From Brevibacillus brevis (GTDB taxonomy: Bacteria; Bacillota; Bacilli; Brevibacillales; Brevibacillaceae): a stretch of DNA of 64,000 nucleotides. The notes below the pieces were generated by a model that worked only from the letters and a program-made list of their open reading frames with translations, had not been told where the DNA came from and made no database searches. The stretch spans positions 947,001 to 1,011,000 of the forward strand of contig NZ_CP041767.1 in the NCBI RefSeq assembly GCF_022026395.1. The letters run 5' to 3'. Below, in pieces: positions 8,116 to 16,693 of the stretch; the stretch's first letter is position 1, and every line of letters begins with the position of its first letter. Position numbers and translations under genes: made by a program.

Positions 8116-8910
8116 ATGCAGTCTGATTCTGAAAAAAACCTGTATCAGGCTGACATTCAATTTGTCAGCCTGTTAAAGGATATGCGAGAAAATGTGCACA
8201 ACATCTGCAAGGAGCACGTGGAGAAAAAAGTGCGCATCGAAGCGATTGACGGGCAAGTGTTTGAAGGCGTCATTGTCGATTATGATGATCAGAACGTATA
8301 CGTAGAAGTTGTGGACCAGGATGCGGAGGAAGAAGAAGTTTTCGATGAGTATGATTATGAGAACTATGATGGCTACAATCCTTATCAAGTAATGGAAGTG
8401 GCCAATCGGCAGCCGTACGGAGGATGGGGGCAATATCCTGATTATTACTTTCAGTATGTGAGCTATAATCCGTATGCAGGTTATCCTCCCTATGGCGATC
8501 TCAGTCCTTATGGAGGCAATCCATACTATCCGCAGGTAAGTCCTTACGGTGATGGGTACAATCCATACGGTCAGGTCAGCCCTTTCGGCAGTTCCAACAA
8601 CTCACGGGTTAGCCCGTATAGCAGCAGCAATCGTCCCGCCCCCCAAGTCAGCCCGTATAGCAGCAGTAATCGCCCCGCTCCCCAAGTCAGTCCGTATAGC
8701 GAGCAAAATCCGCAGGTAAGTCCTTACGGGCAAAATCTATCGCCATTCCCACCATTCCCGCCGTATCCGCCATTTTTTTGTCCGCCACCACCACCCCCAC
8801 CGCCATATGTTTTGCCAAGAGTTCAAGGGAGAAGACGTAAAAGATGCCGGAACGGACGTAAAATCATTCCATTGGCGCTCTTTACACTCCTGACAATTGT
8901 CTTGATTTAA
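8116..8910 (+). CDS. Coat-like protein with Lsm-like N-terminus and SPY repeats
   Basis: The N-terminus (about residues 20-60) contains KKVRIEAIDGQVFEGVIVDYD, which looks like a small Lsm-type beta barrel. A long Asp/Glu/Tyr-rich stretch and Tyr/Gly/Pro-rich sequence follow. Several SPYG/SPYS repeats occur, including two near-identical units (SPYSSSNRPAPQV), then a Pro-rich run. The protein ends with a basic cluster (GRRRKRCRNGRK) and a short hydrophobic tail. Low complexity rich in Tyr, Pro and Gly is typical of spore coat or cell-surface proteins. The ATG follows GGGGAGGAG. It stands alone and ends in a terminator. Confidence 0.65.
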   Translation: MQSDSEKNLYQADIQFVSLLKDMRENVHNICKEHVEKKVRIEAIDGQVFEGVIVDYDDQNVYVEVVDQDAEEEEVFDEYDYENYDGYNPYQVMEVANRQPYGGWGQYPDYYFQYVSYNPYAGYPPYGDLSPYGGNPYYPQVSPYGDGYNPYGQVSPFGSSNNSRVSPYSSSNRPAPQVSPYSSSNRPAPQVSPYSEQNPQVSPYGQNLSPFPPFPPYPPFFCPPPPPPPPYVLPRVQGRRRKRCRNGRKIIPLALFTLLTIVLI

Positions 8911-8924
8911 TGGTGGGGAACTTA

Positions 8925-8970
8925 CAAGCCTCTCAAGGCCATCACGGCTTAGGAGGCTTGCTGCTTTTTG
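8925..8970 (+). terminator. Intrinsic terminator
   Basis: CAAGCCTC (8925-8932) pairs with GAGGCTTG (8953-8960), and a T-rich tract follows (CTGCTTTTTG). Confidence 0.7.
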
Positions 8971-9061
8971 TAGACGTGAGAGTACAACTTCGCCTTTTGT
9001 CACACACTACGAACAAAACGGTGGACGTTTCTCACAAAATAAATAAAGGCAGGGATTGACG

Positions 9062-9460
9062 ATGCAACACATAAACAGCAATTTGCCAGGCACGCGGGCG
9101 ACATTCGGTTATTTTCGTGAAGCGCTTCAACCGCATTTTACATTATCCAACTGGGATTATGAGCAAGGGTACTTCGACCGGGCGCTGGATGACAAAAACA
9201 CGGTCTTTTTGCGCTTACCTGTAAAAGTATTGCAAGGCGAGCTTGATAGCCCAGATGCATGGTTGGAAATCGGGCGGCCGTTTGTGATCCGACATGTGTA
9301 CCAGACTGGGGTAGAGGAAGATATCGGCTACACGGAGGCGCTCGCTTCGGGCTTGATGAATCAGTTTCAAGAGCCGGTAGACAAGGACGCACAGATTGAT
9401 TCGAGATGGATTCGAAAAGCAGAAGCGGTTGTCAAAGAGCTGGAGAATCGCCTCGCGTGA
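9062..9460 (+). CDS. yugN: YugN-like family protein
   Basis: This is a small cytosolic protein of 132 residues. The segments LSNWDYEQGYFDRALDD, VFLRLPVKVLQGELD and the C-terminal WIRKAEAVVKELE fit the YugN-like family of Bacilli as I remember it; its role is unknown. The ATG at 9062 sits 7 nt after GGCAGGG. An in-frame TTG at 9056 is possible but less well placed. It is transcribed alone and followed at once by a terminator. Confidence 0.7.
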   Translation: MQHINSNLPGTRATFGYFREALQPHFTLSNWDYEQGYFDRALDDKNTVFLRLPVKVLQGELDSPDAWLEIGRPFVIRHVYQTGVEEDIGYTEALASGLMNQFQEPVDKDAQIDSRWIRKAEAVVKELENRLA

Positions 9461-9461
9461 G

Positions 9462-9488
9462 ACAGGCCGTTGATAGGCCTGTTTTTTT
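9462..9488 (+). terminator. Intrinsic terminator
   Basis: ACAGGCC (9462-9468) pairs with GGCCTGT (9476-9482), followed by a T run. Confidence 0.9.
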
Positions 9489-9556
9489 CTTGTTTATGGC
9501 AGGGAAAATATAGGTGGCTAAAGAATGGTAGCACATGGAAAAAGCGAGGTGGAAAT

Positions 9557-10006
9557 ATGGCCTGGTACCATACAGTGGCGAAATGGTATTGGAAAATCCG
9601 CAAGCCTCTCACCTTGGGTGTTCGTGTCATTGTAACGGATAAAGAAAAGGGAGTTTTGTTAATTCGACATACGTATGTCCATGGCTGGTATTTGCCGGGA
9701 GGGGGAGTGGAGCGAGGAGAGTCGTTTGGGGATGCTGCTCGCAGAGAGCTGTGGGAGGAGTGCGGAATACGAGCGGACGGACTTACCCTCTGCCATCTTT
9801 TTTACAGTGAGCGGGAAGGGAAACGAGATCATATTGCCTTGTATCATGTCGACCTTACAACTGGCCAAGAATTGCATAAGGATGACAAAGAAGTAGCGGA
9901 AATGCGCTTTTTCGCTTGGGATGAGCTTCCTCGGGAAATATCACCAGCTACGAAGAGGCGTTTATCTCAATTTCGCAACCAGTCTTTTCAGAGTGACCGC
10001 TGGTGA
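9557..10006 (+). CDS. Nudix hydrolase
   Basis: The protein has 149 residues and an intact Nudix box that starts in GGVERGESFGDAARRELW and continues EECGI, matching Gx5Ex7REUxEExGU. It hydrolyses some nucleoside diphosphate linked to another group; the substrate cannot be told from the sequence. I start at the ATG at 9557, which lies 4 nt after GAGGTGG. A longer frame from 9470 would run through the preceding terminator. A short gap separates it from nadK. Confidence 0.9.
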   Translation: MAWYHTVAKWYWKIRKPLTLGVRVIVTDKEKGVLLIRHTYVHGWYLPGGGVERGESFGDAARRELWEECGIRADGLTLCHLFYSEREGKRDHIALYHVDLTTGQELHKDDKEVAEMRFFAWDELPREISPATKRRLSQFRNQSFQSDRW

Positions 10007-10106
10007 CAAGTGGGATTTTATGCAAGTCGATTTTTCCTATGGTATAGTGAAGACAAACAACAGAGCGTACATGACCGCTTGTAAGGATAAGTGAGGGCAG
10101 ACCAGC

Positions 10107-10904
10107 ATGAAGATTGCGACTGTACTGCGAAATGACGATTATACACGAGAAGTAGAACAAGCATTAAAAGAAAAGCTGCATGCAGCAAACAGCCCGTTTA
10201 CTTTTGTGAAGGGACCCGGTGAGCAACCGGATATGGTGTTGTCCATCGGGGGAGACGGGACACTTTTGGAAGCCGTCCATCAATACGGGATCGAGCCGTC
10301 TTATGTGGGCATTCATACGGGACATCTCGGCTTCTATGCGGACTGGCGTCCCGAGGAGCTGGACGAATTCGTTGAGCGTTTGATACACGAAGAGCCTCTG
10401 ATCGCGGAATACCCGACTGTCCAATGCAGGATCAGTACAAGAGATGGAAAGCAGTACGAAAAGTGGGCGTTGAATGAAATGGTTTTGCGTAACGCGAATT
10501 TGTCTACCTTGGTGACATGCGTCTATATAAATGGCGATGAGCTGGAGACGTTTCGCGGTGACGGCTTGATCGTTTCGTCACCATCAGGAAGTACAGCCTA
10601 CAACAAGGCGGTGGATGGAGCGATTGTCCATCCGTCCATTGAGGCGATTCAGTTGTCCGAGATTGCTTCGATCAATAACCAAGCGTATCGGACGATCAAC
10701 AGCTCGCTCGTATTGCCGAAGCATCATGAAGTAGAGCTGATCGTCATGAATCCCGAGATTATGATCGGCTTGGATCGCGAGCAGGCAGTGTGGAAAGATG
10801 TGTGTTCCATTCGTTGCAGAGTGGGACCCGACAAAGTGAAATTCGCTCGCTACAAGCGACTGACGTTTTGGGGGCGGGTTCGCAATTCGTTTATATCCGG
10901 ATAG
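10107..10904 (+). CDS. nadK: NAD kinase
   Basis: NadK phosphorylates NAD to NADP. In 265 residues the diagnostic motifs are present: GGDGTLLEAVHQY (about 50-62), NEMVLRN, and FRGDGLIVSSPSGSTAYNKA, followed by GAIVHP. The ATG follows GAGGG at about 10 nt. It is the first of a tight run with the MOSC, YbaK and membrane protein genes, linked by short gaps or ATGA overlaps. Confidence 0.95.
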   Translation: MKIATVLRNDDYTREVEQALKEKLHAANSPFTFVKGPGEQPDMVLSIGGDGTLLEAVHQYGIEPSYVGIHTGHLGFYADWRPEELDEFVERLIHEEPLIAEYPTVQCRISTRDGKQYEKWALNEMVLRNANLSTLVTCVYINGDELETFRGDGLIVSSPSGSTAYNKAVDGAIVHPSIEAIQLSEIASINNQAYRTINSSLVLPKHHEVELIVMNPEIMIGLDREQAVWKDVCSIRCRVGPDKVKFARYKRLTFWGRVRNSFISG

Positions 10905-10928
10905 GAAAGCGTTGGGGAGGGGAACCGA

Positions 10929-11666
10929 ATGAAAAAAGTAGGAACATTACAGACCATTTTCCGTCATCCTGTCAAAGGAATGCGAGGGGAAGAGCTTGCA
11001 TCAAGTACGGTCGATGAATTTGGCTTGTATGGAGACCGTGCCTATTATTTTTGGGACAATACTCGTCAAGGCAAGTATCTCAGTGCGGATGTTGTGCCCG
11101 CTCTTATCGGATATCATGCCAGCATGAGCGAAGGGACAGGAAAAGAAGCGTACCCGCCGATTCGGATTGAAGCCCGGGATGGCAGTGTACATACGTGGGA
11201 TGATGCTTTATTTGCCCATGTCGCGGAGACGGTGAAGCGCTCCATTACGCCTATGATTAGTAGTCCGCAAAAAGGCGGCGTGAACTGGGAAGACCACATT
11301 CTGCTGGTCACGGATGCATCTCTCAGAGAGATCGCGCGGCAGATTGGGGCAGAACAGGTAGATCCACGACGCTTTCGAGGGAATTTGGTCGTTGTCCTGG
11401 AGGATGATGAGCCGTTTGCTGAAGACAAATGGCTGGGCAAACAGATCAAAATCAATGATGTGACCTTGCAAGTCAACAAGCACTGCGAGCGCTGTGTGTA
11501 TGTCAATATCGATCCAGAAACCTTGGCGATGACTCCTGCCGTATTGAAGGCATGCGTCAAGCGTCATAATAATCACTTTGGCGTTTATGCTTCGGTTGTC
11601 AAGACGGGCAGCGTGTCACAAGGCGATGACGTTTTTTTAGTGGAGATTGGGAGTGACGGGGAATGA
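10929..11666 (+). CDS. MOSC domain protein
   Basis: The 245-residue protein has an N-terminal MOSC beta-barrel (PVKGMRGEEL, then GLYGDRAYYFWD). The MOSC core has RFRGNLVV and a Cys-containing NKHCERCVYVNIDPETL near residue 185. MOSC proteins handle sulfur bound to a conserved cysteine, often as persulfide carriers related to molybdenum cofactor sulfurases. A nearby Mo enzyme is not seen, so the partner is unknown. The GGGGAGGGG SD is strong. The stop codon overlaps the ybaK-like start by 4 nt. Confidence 0.85.
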   Translation: MKKVGTLQTIFRHPVKGMRGEELASSTVDEFGLYGDRAYYFWDNTRQGKYLSADVVPALIGYHASMSEGTGKEAYPPIRIEARDGSVHTWDDALFAHVAETVKRSITPMISSPQKGGVNWEDHILLVTDASLREIARQIGAEQVDPRRFRGNLVVVLEDDEPFAEDKWLGKQIKINDVTLQVNKHCERCVYVNIDPETLAMTPAVLKACVKRHNNHFGVYASVVKTGSVSQGDDVFLVEIGSDGE

Positions 11667-12151
11667 TTGTTAGCCCTTTGGAAAAGGTTCGCAGCTACGT
11701 ACAACGTTATGATTCGAGTATCGAGCCGATTTTGTTTGAACAGCCGTTGCCTACGTCCGAAGTGGCTGCACAGGCATTAGGTGTCGAGATCGGCCAAATT
11801 GCAAAGTCGATCTTGTTTCGGGTGGATGAGCAGTTCGCCTTGTTCGTGGCAGCAGGCGATGTACGCGTCCATCCCAAGCAAGTGAAGGCAGCGTTTGGAC
11901 AAGGAAAGCCAAAGATGGCTACGCCGGAAGAAGTAGAAAAAATGACAGGTTTCCGTGTCGGAGCGGTTTGTCCATTTGCTTTGCAGGAAGAAGTGCCTGT
12001 CTATGTGGATCGGTCCTTGAAACGCTTTTCTGTGGTTTATACGGCGGCTGGTATCGCAGAATCACTTTTGCCAGTCTCTTATGAGGCCTTGTTGGAAATG
12101 ACAGGGGCAAAGGAAATCGATGCGGCTTCTGCTGAAGGGAGCGCATCATGA
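11663..12151 (+). CDS. YbaK/ProX-type aminoacyl-tRNA deacylase
   Basis: This 162-residue protein covers one YbaK/EbsC domain. Relevant segments are TSEVAAQALGVEIGQIAKSILFRVD, with the conserved lysine in AKSI, and GFRVGAVCPFAL followed by VYVDRSL. Family members hydrolyse mischarged aminoacyl-tRNAs such as Cys-tRNA(Pro) or Ala-tRNA(Pro); the specificity here is unknown. It is translationally coupled on both sides through ATGA overlaps with the MOSC gene and the following membrane protein. Confidence 0.85.
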   Translation: MIVSPLEKVRSYVQRYDSSIEPILFEQPLPTSEVAAQALGVEIGQIAKSILFRVDEQFALFVAAGDVRVHPKQVKAAFGQGKPKMATPEEVEKMTGFRVGAVCPFALQEEVPVYVDRSLKRFSVVYTAAGIAESLLPVSYEALLEMTGAKEIDAASAEGSAS

Positions 12152-12711
12152 AAAAAATTGCAGTCTCCATCGCAGCAGTAGCCATTGTCGTAGTCGCTGG
12201 TCTTGCCATCCTCGGAATGTCTAACCAAACGACTGCAATTGAAAACAGCATCTCCCATTCTGCTTCCTCGTTTAAAGAGATGTCAACAGACACGTACCTG
12301 AGTCATTACAACAAAATCAAAGAAGATTTAGCTGTGAAAGGAATTCATACCCTTCCTTTTCAGCTTGAGCTAGACAAGCAGACGAATTACTACCGCTTTT
12401 ATTATCCAAAACAAGAAAACGTGGCAAGTGAAAAAGCAATATGGGTTAGCGTCATGCTGAGCGGTGATCAAAAAACAATAGACGGTATCATGTATGAAGG
12501 GGTTTTTGACGTTCATACAGTGAAGGCGATGATCCAAGCTATTGGACTTGCCTGGACTCCGGAGCTGGATCAGTTCATTGCGGTTACGAACATTGCAAAA
12601 ACGCCAAAAGAAATGGTTGCTTCCGATGTGAAAGTAACGATTGAAGGAACGCCAGCACAGATAAAAGTAATGGTTGACCCTGTGAAGTTAGAAGCTCCCA
12701 AAAAATTATAA
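12148..12711 (+). CDS. Membrane-anchored extracytoplasmic protein, family unknown
   Basis: The ATG overlaps the ybaK-like stop (ATGA). Residues 4-24 form a hydrophobic anchor or signal segment without a lipobox cysteine. The remaining ~160 residues are soluble and probably outside the membrane, with a Ser/Lys-rich start and a beta-rich C-terminal part. I do not recognise a family. A terminator follows directly, so this is the last gene of the nadK run. Confidence 0.65.
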   Translation: MKKIAVSIAAVAIVVVAGLAILGMSNQTTAIENSISHSASSFKEMSTDTYLSHYNKIKEDLAVKGIHTLPFQLELDKQTNYYRFYYPKQENVASEKAIWVSVMLSGDQKTIDGIMYEGVFDVHTVKAMIQAIGLAWTPELDQFIAVTNIAKTPKEMVASDVKVTIEGTPAQIKVMVDPVKLEAPKKL

Positions 12712-12723
12712 TGCTGAAAAGGA

Positions 12724-12770
12724 AAAAGTGGTTGGCAGAGGTTATGGCTGCGCAACCACTTTTCGTTTTT
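12724..12770 (+). terminator. Intrinsic terminator
   Basis: AAAAGTGGTTG (12724-12734) pairs with CAACCACTTTT (12753-12763), followed by CGTTTTTT. The A/T tails on both sides allow use from either strand; the convergent MFS gene ends at 12780. Confidence 0.85.
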
Positions 12771-12779
12771 TGTTGTCGT

Positions 12780-14033
12780 TTAGTTGGAAGGAGAGGACTC
12801 GCGGTTCTGAACGATTTGGAATAGCTTTACGTAAAGAACGGCACTCAAAAGGGAGCAGAACAGGATAAACCCAAAAACGCCAATCGGTATGATCCACTCC
12901 GAAAGAATGACGGTCACGGGAGCGAGGAAGCGGCCAAGTGAGTACTGCAGGTTAGCCGCACCCATGTACTGTCCGCGTGCATGTTCTGGTGCGTATTTGC
13001 TGACGAAGCTCTGCTCAACCGGAGTTCTCATCACTTCCCCTACGGTAAAGACGACCACGCATCCGAACAACAGCCAGGCATTCGTCGTGAATCCTACCAA
13101 AAACATGCCCATGCCAAATAGCAGGGAGGACAAGAGGAAGACATTCCGGTCGCTCCAGTTCTCAAACCATTTGGTAACAGGCAAAGCGCACAGAACAAAA
13201 AGAAGGCCGCTTATTCCCAGCATCCATCCGAAAATCTCCGTACTGCTAAGCGAGAGTGACCAGGCATTCCACGAAAACAGCGTCTGTGCTGGGACGAATT
13301 CTTTTACATAGACTGCCAAAAATAGATCGAGCTGCACGATTGCGATCGTAATCAGCATGCCTGCGAAAATATAGATCGCAAAAGCTTTGTCGCGTAGAAT
13401 GACGGCATAGCTCTGCCATTGCTCCTTCATAACGGAAGGGAAATGGATAGAGGCGACAGAGCTTTTTACGGACTGTGGCAGTGTCTCTCTCACATTGAAC
13501 CAGATTGCAATCGAATACAAAAAAGTGACAAGCGCACAAGTCCATAGCAGCTCACTTCGGTATTGAAAGAAAAAGATAGCACCCAGAGCGGGTCCCAAAA
13601 CAGCGCCAATGTTCATGGCTGTAACAAAGGTAGCGAAGACTCTCCGTCTGTCTTTTTCGGAGGTGAGATCAGCGACCATGGCAGAACTCGCCGGGCTGTA
13701 TAGCGCTTTACCAAGCCCGATTCCTATAAACGCAAGATAATCGATCCAAGAAGAGAGGGAGAAGGCAAACAGCACAAACATGCCTGCCTGCAAAAACGCT
13801 CCTGACAGCATGACATATCGACGACCAAATCGATCAGCCAAATAGCCGCCAAAAAGATTGCCGATCGTACTCATAATCGGTGGTACTGCCATGAGTAACC
13901 CGGCAACATTTTTGCCAAAGGTATCACTAAAGTGGAGGGTGAGGAAGGGAAAGTACATCCAAAACAATAAGTTGAAAAGCGTCTCGCCGATCAATCTGGT
14001 CTTTAGATTCAGATCCCATGACAGCCATTGCAC
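12780..14033 (-). CDS. MFS transporter, multidrug-efflux type
   Basis: The 417 residues contain twelve predicted membrane helices. The MFS loop 2-3 signature GGYLADRFGRRYVMLSG lies at about 63-79. The layout fits the drug:H+ antiporter group that includes B. subtilis YttB-like carriers; the substrate is unknown. The start is GTG at 14033, 9 nt after AGGAGGT. It is a single-gene unit with a terminator shared tail-to-tail with the nadK run. A ~170-bp stretch upstream holds no gene. Confidence 0.82.
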   Translation of the reverse strand: MQWLSWDLNLKTRLIGETLFNLLFWMYFPFLTLHFSDTFGKNVAGLLMAVPPIMSTIGNLFGGYLADRFGRRYVMLSGAFLQAGMFVLFAFSLSSWIDYLAFIGIGLGKALYSPASSAMVADLTSEKDRRRVFATFVTAMNIGAVLGPALGAIFFFQYRSELLWTCALVTFLYSIAIWFNVRETLPQSVKSSVASIHFPSVMKEQWQSYAVILRDKAFAIYIFAGMLITIAIVQLDLFLAVYVKEFVPAQTLFSWNAWSLSLSSTEIFGWMLGISGLLFVLCALPVTKWFENWSDRNVFLLSSLLFGMGMFLVGFTTNAWLLFGCVVVFTVGEVMRTPVEQSFVSKYAPEHARGQYMGAANLQYSLGRFLAPVTVILSEWIIPIGVFGFILFCSLLSAVLYVKLFQIVQNRESSPSN

Positions 14034-14204
14034 AGCAGGGCTACCTCCTGTTTTTGATTCCCTGGCCAGGTATACCTACTTTAGTGCAAATTTTCAAAAA
14101 GATATAGACTTATAATCATCCGTCGGTTACACTAATATCATAAGGGCTAAGGGATTAGACCCTGGCTTAAGATGTGCCACTTTTAGGGATTCGCTTCTTA
14201 CAAA

Positions 14205-14247
14205 AACAAATAAGCCGACACTTCCTTGTGGAAAGGGGTGTCGGCTT
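14205..14247 (-). terminator. Terminator of the GNAT gene
   Basis: AAGCCGACAC with GTGTCGGCTT forms a 10-bp stem; on the reverse strand the tail is ATTTGTTTTT. It could also act on the plus strand (TTTTCG). Confidence 0.75.
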
Positions 14248-14258
14248 TTCGTATGTTG

Positions 14259-14750
14259 TTACTTGACCATCCATTGATAAAAATGAACATCGTGCCATTC
14301 TCCGAACTTGAATCCCACCTCTTGAAACTTCCCTGCCAATGTAAAACCGAATTTCTCGTGCAGCTTCACGCTGGCGTCATTGCCGCCTACGATTCCGCTC
14401 ACGATCGTATGGTATTCGAGTTGTCTGGCGCGCTCCAGAATCGCACTCATCAAGGCAGTGCCGATACCTTTCCCGCTTTTATCGGGGGCGATATAAATAG
14501 ACAGTTCCGTTGATTTTTGATAGGCGGGCTTCTCGCGGAAAACGGACAGACTGCAATATCCGATCACTTTCCCTTCGGATTCGGCGAGGATGATCGGATG
14601 TCTGCCACCGTGTTTGTGAAACCACACTTCGCGCTGGGCCAAGGTCTGTGGCTCCAAGTCAAAGGTAGCAACCAGATTTTCCACCGCGTAGTTGTAAATA
14701 GCGAGCATAGCGGGCAGGTCACTCAGAACTGCGTCTCGGATCTGTAGCAT
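14259..14750 (-). CDS. GNAT N-acetyltransferase, phosphinothricin-acetyltransferase type
   Basis: The 163 residues match the PAT/MddA subgroup. They begin IRDAVLSDLPAMLAIYNYAV and contain ATFDLEPQT, the acetyl-CoA loop DKSGKGIGTALM and the C-terminal GNDASVKLHEKFGF, then WHDVHFYQW. Members acetylate phosphinothricin, methionine sulfone or similar amino groups. The reaction is inferred from the family, and the true substrate is open. It is monocistronic with its own terminator. Confidence 0.85.
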   Translation of the reverse strand: MLQIRDAVLSDLPAMLAIYNYAVENLVATFDLEPQTLAQREVWFHKHGGRHPIILAESEGKVIGYCSLSVFREKPAYQKSTELSIYIAPDKSGKGIGTALMSAILERARQLEYHTIVSGIVGGNDASVKLHEKFGFTLAGKFQEVGFKFGEWHDVHFYQWMVK

Positions 14751-14804
14751 GATATTCTCTCCTCAAGTTGGTTGGTAGGACTTGTTAAACGATTCGCATT
14801 AATT

Positions 14805-15512
14805 CTAGCGTACGGCTTCGTAAACCTGCCGCAGGTGTGTATAGCCTTGGGATTGTGCTTTAATCAAATACTTCGCCCAGAGTGTACCAGCGGCAACAGC
14901 GTCACAGTAAGCGTGATGCCTGCGTGAGATCGGGATGTCATGGGCCACACAGAGGGCGTCCAGCGAGCCGTTGCCAATCGGATTGCTCAACAATCGGATG
15001 AGCAGCATCGTATCCAGCATGCGATGGGTAAATGGACGCCTGCTCGTTTTCCAAAGCCCAGATCGCAAAAATTCACGCTCATGGCGAGAGTGATGGGCAA
15101 CGAGCGGACGATCTCCAACGAATTGAAAAAAACGGGACAAAGCCTCTACTAGCTCGGGAGCATCGGCAACCATATCATCGGTAATCCCAGTGAGAGAGCG
15201 GATGTGTGGAGGAATCGCCCGTCCTGGATTGACCAACGTATAAAAAGAATCACCGAGGAGGAGGTGTTCTCCTCTCATGGCGACTGCTCCCATCGATATA
15301 ATCGCGTCTCCGTGGTCGGGATAAAAACCGGTCGTTTCCAGATCGACGACAACAACCTCCAGATCGTGTAGAGGAATATCGGCACTGGAATCGACTGGTT
15401 TATTCGCTTTGGAGATGGAGCGCAGATAGGCGATGTGTTGCTTATCATCTGCAATACCCGGAACATCGCGGTTCATATGCCAAATGCGACCGAATAAGTC
15501 CCATTTTGCCAC
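14805..15512 (-). CDS. DnaQ-like 3'-5' exonuclease (DEDDh)
   Basis: The 235 residues hold an RNase T/DnaQ exonuclease domain from about residue 50. Exo I is VVVDLETTGFYP, Exo II is around LVAHHSRHEREFL and Exo III is the HHAYCDAVAAG segment with His and Asp. The N-terminal ~50 residues are an extra helical part. The start is GTG at 15512, 7 nt after AGGAGG. It lies 12 bp after the DUF294 nucleotidyltransferase. The two are often neighbours in bacteria, which suggests a joint signalling or repair role that is not established here. Confidence 0.85.
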   Translation of the reverse strand: MAKWDLFGRIWHMNRDVPGIADDKQHIAYLRSISKANKPVDSSADIPLHDLEVVVVDLETTGFYPDHGDAIISMGAVAMRGEHLLLGDSFYTLVNPGRAIPPHIRSLTGITDDMVADAPELVEALSRFFQFVGDRPLVAHHSRHEREFLRSGLWKTSRRPFTHRMLDTMLLIRLLSNPIGNGSLDALCVAHDIPISRRHHAYCDAVAAGTLWAKYLIKAQSQGYTHLRQVYEAVR

Positions 15513-15523
15513 GCAATCTCCTC

Positions 15524-16693
15524 CTATCCCCCAAAAACGGAGGGGAGCTTTTCGGTCATTTTTTGCAGGCGGATCGCCAGCTTCATCGACTGTCGCACCA
15601 TCGCTTGGGTGTCAGGAGAAAGCTCCCCTAGTTTGATATAGCTATTGCTTGTGTATTGCCCATCTTCCCAATGGAGGGGGGCGATCAGTCGCAAACCTTG
15701 AATTTGCCGGAAGTATGCGGCTACCTCGTCACAAAAGCTTTTGCTCCAGACGCCTTTTTCGCCGAGTAGATCCAAGCGTTCCAAGGTAGAACTGGCAAAG
15801 ATTCCATGCGCCAAGGCAAAATGCCGTACGCAATTCACCAGTGGCAAATAAATGCCATACTTCACATTGATGGCACCGCGGAATCGTCCATGGACCTCAG
15901 GTAAAACTCTGCCAAAGATTCCGAGCGGCACCCGATAATGCAACGTATTGCTCACCAGTCGATTCAGCAAGAAGACATTCCCTGCAAGCAATTGACGGAA
16001 ACGATCATGGACGGGAGTAAAAATGGCCGATTCCCCGCATAAGACACGCACATCACTTGCGAGCAGTAAATAACGGGCGTTCTCCCATATGGGGTGAGAG
16101 ACCCATCTGTCTATTTGGTCCAGCCATTGCTCGGTGCTACCTCGCCATTTTGGTGAGAGGCAAGTCACATTCCCTTGGCAGGGAGGATAACCAGCCACTT
16201 CCAAGCCTGCAACGATCGTCGCCCCCAGTAATTGAAAGTAGCCATGTATCTTCTCTTTTTCCTGTTCGCCCAGATGATTTGGCATTTGATAGACGAGACC
16301 GTTATCTTGATCGCTGATGAGTGCTTGCTCTGATCGACCGCCACTGCCGAATTGCAGAAAGGCAAAGGGGACGGGAGGGGTACCCAAGCCTCTTTTGGCA
16401 AGGTCGTTCACAGCGAGGAGCACCCCTTGTCGGATGAGATTGTCGTGAATCAGATTGACGACGATGGAAAAGGGGGCTAATTCCCCTGCGCGATTTAATG
16501 GACGCAACACAGAAGGGTCCAAAAATTCTCGTCGCAATAAGGCAAGCTCGTCAAAGGAGTCAACATTCCGTATTTTTTCCACTTGTTCAGGTGAGAGAGT
16601 GAGAGGTGCTGCTTTGGGTAGCTGCAGCCGGTCGTACGCGTTCAGGCTGGAGCAGTTCGGGATAGCCGTATCCCCCGTGTTCGCTAAGGTCAA
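15524..16693 (-). CDS. DUF294 nucleotidyltransferase-like protein
   Basis: The protein has the GlnD-type nucleotidyltransferase core FLQFGSGGRSEQALISDQDNG, with the GS...D.D catalytic pattern, at about residues 110-130. A DUF294 C-terminal helical domain follows. GlnD relatives uridylylate PII proteins. The frame stays open to 16732, far inside the ammonium transporter gene. I place the start at the TTG at 16693 because AGGTGG lies 6 nt upstream, giving a 107-bp out-of-phase overlap. A GTG at 16582, just past the transporter stop, is the alternative but has no SD. The start is uncertain. Confidence 0.75.
   Translation of the reverse strand: MTLANTGDTAIPNCSSLNAYDRLQLPKAAPLTLSPEQVEKIRNVDSFDELALLRREFLDPSVLRPLNRAGELAPFSIVVNLIHDNLIRQGVLLAVNDLAKRGLGTPPVPFAFLQFGSGGRSEQALISDQDNGLVYQMPNHLGEQEKEKIHGYFQLLGATIVAGLEVAGYPPCQGNVTCLSPKWRGSTEQWLDQIDRWVSHPIWENARYLLLASDVRVLCGESAIFTPVHDRFRQLLAGNVFLLNRLVSNTLHYRVPLGIFGRVLPEVHGRFRGAINVKYGIYLPLVNCVRHFALAHGIFASSTLERLDLLGEKGVWSKSFCDEVAAYFRQIQGLRLIAPLHWEDGQYTSNSYIKLGELSPDTQAMVRQSMKLAIRLQKMTEKLPSVFGG

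Noticed and set aside
8600..8730. Short spaced repeats resembling a CRISPR array
   Set aside because: They are in-frame codon repeats of the SPYS protein segment, too few and adjacent, without unique spacers.
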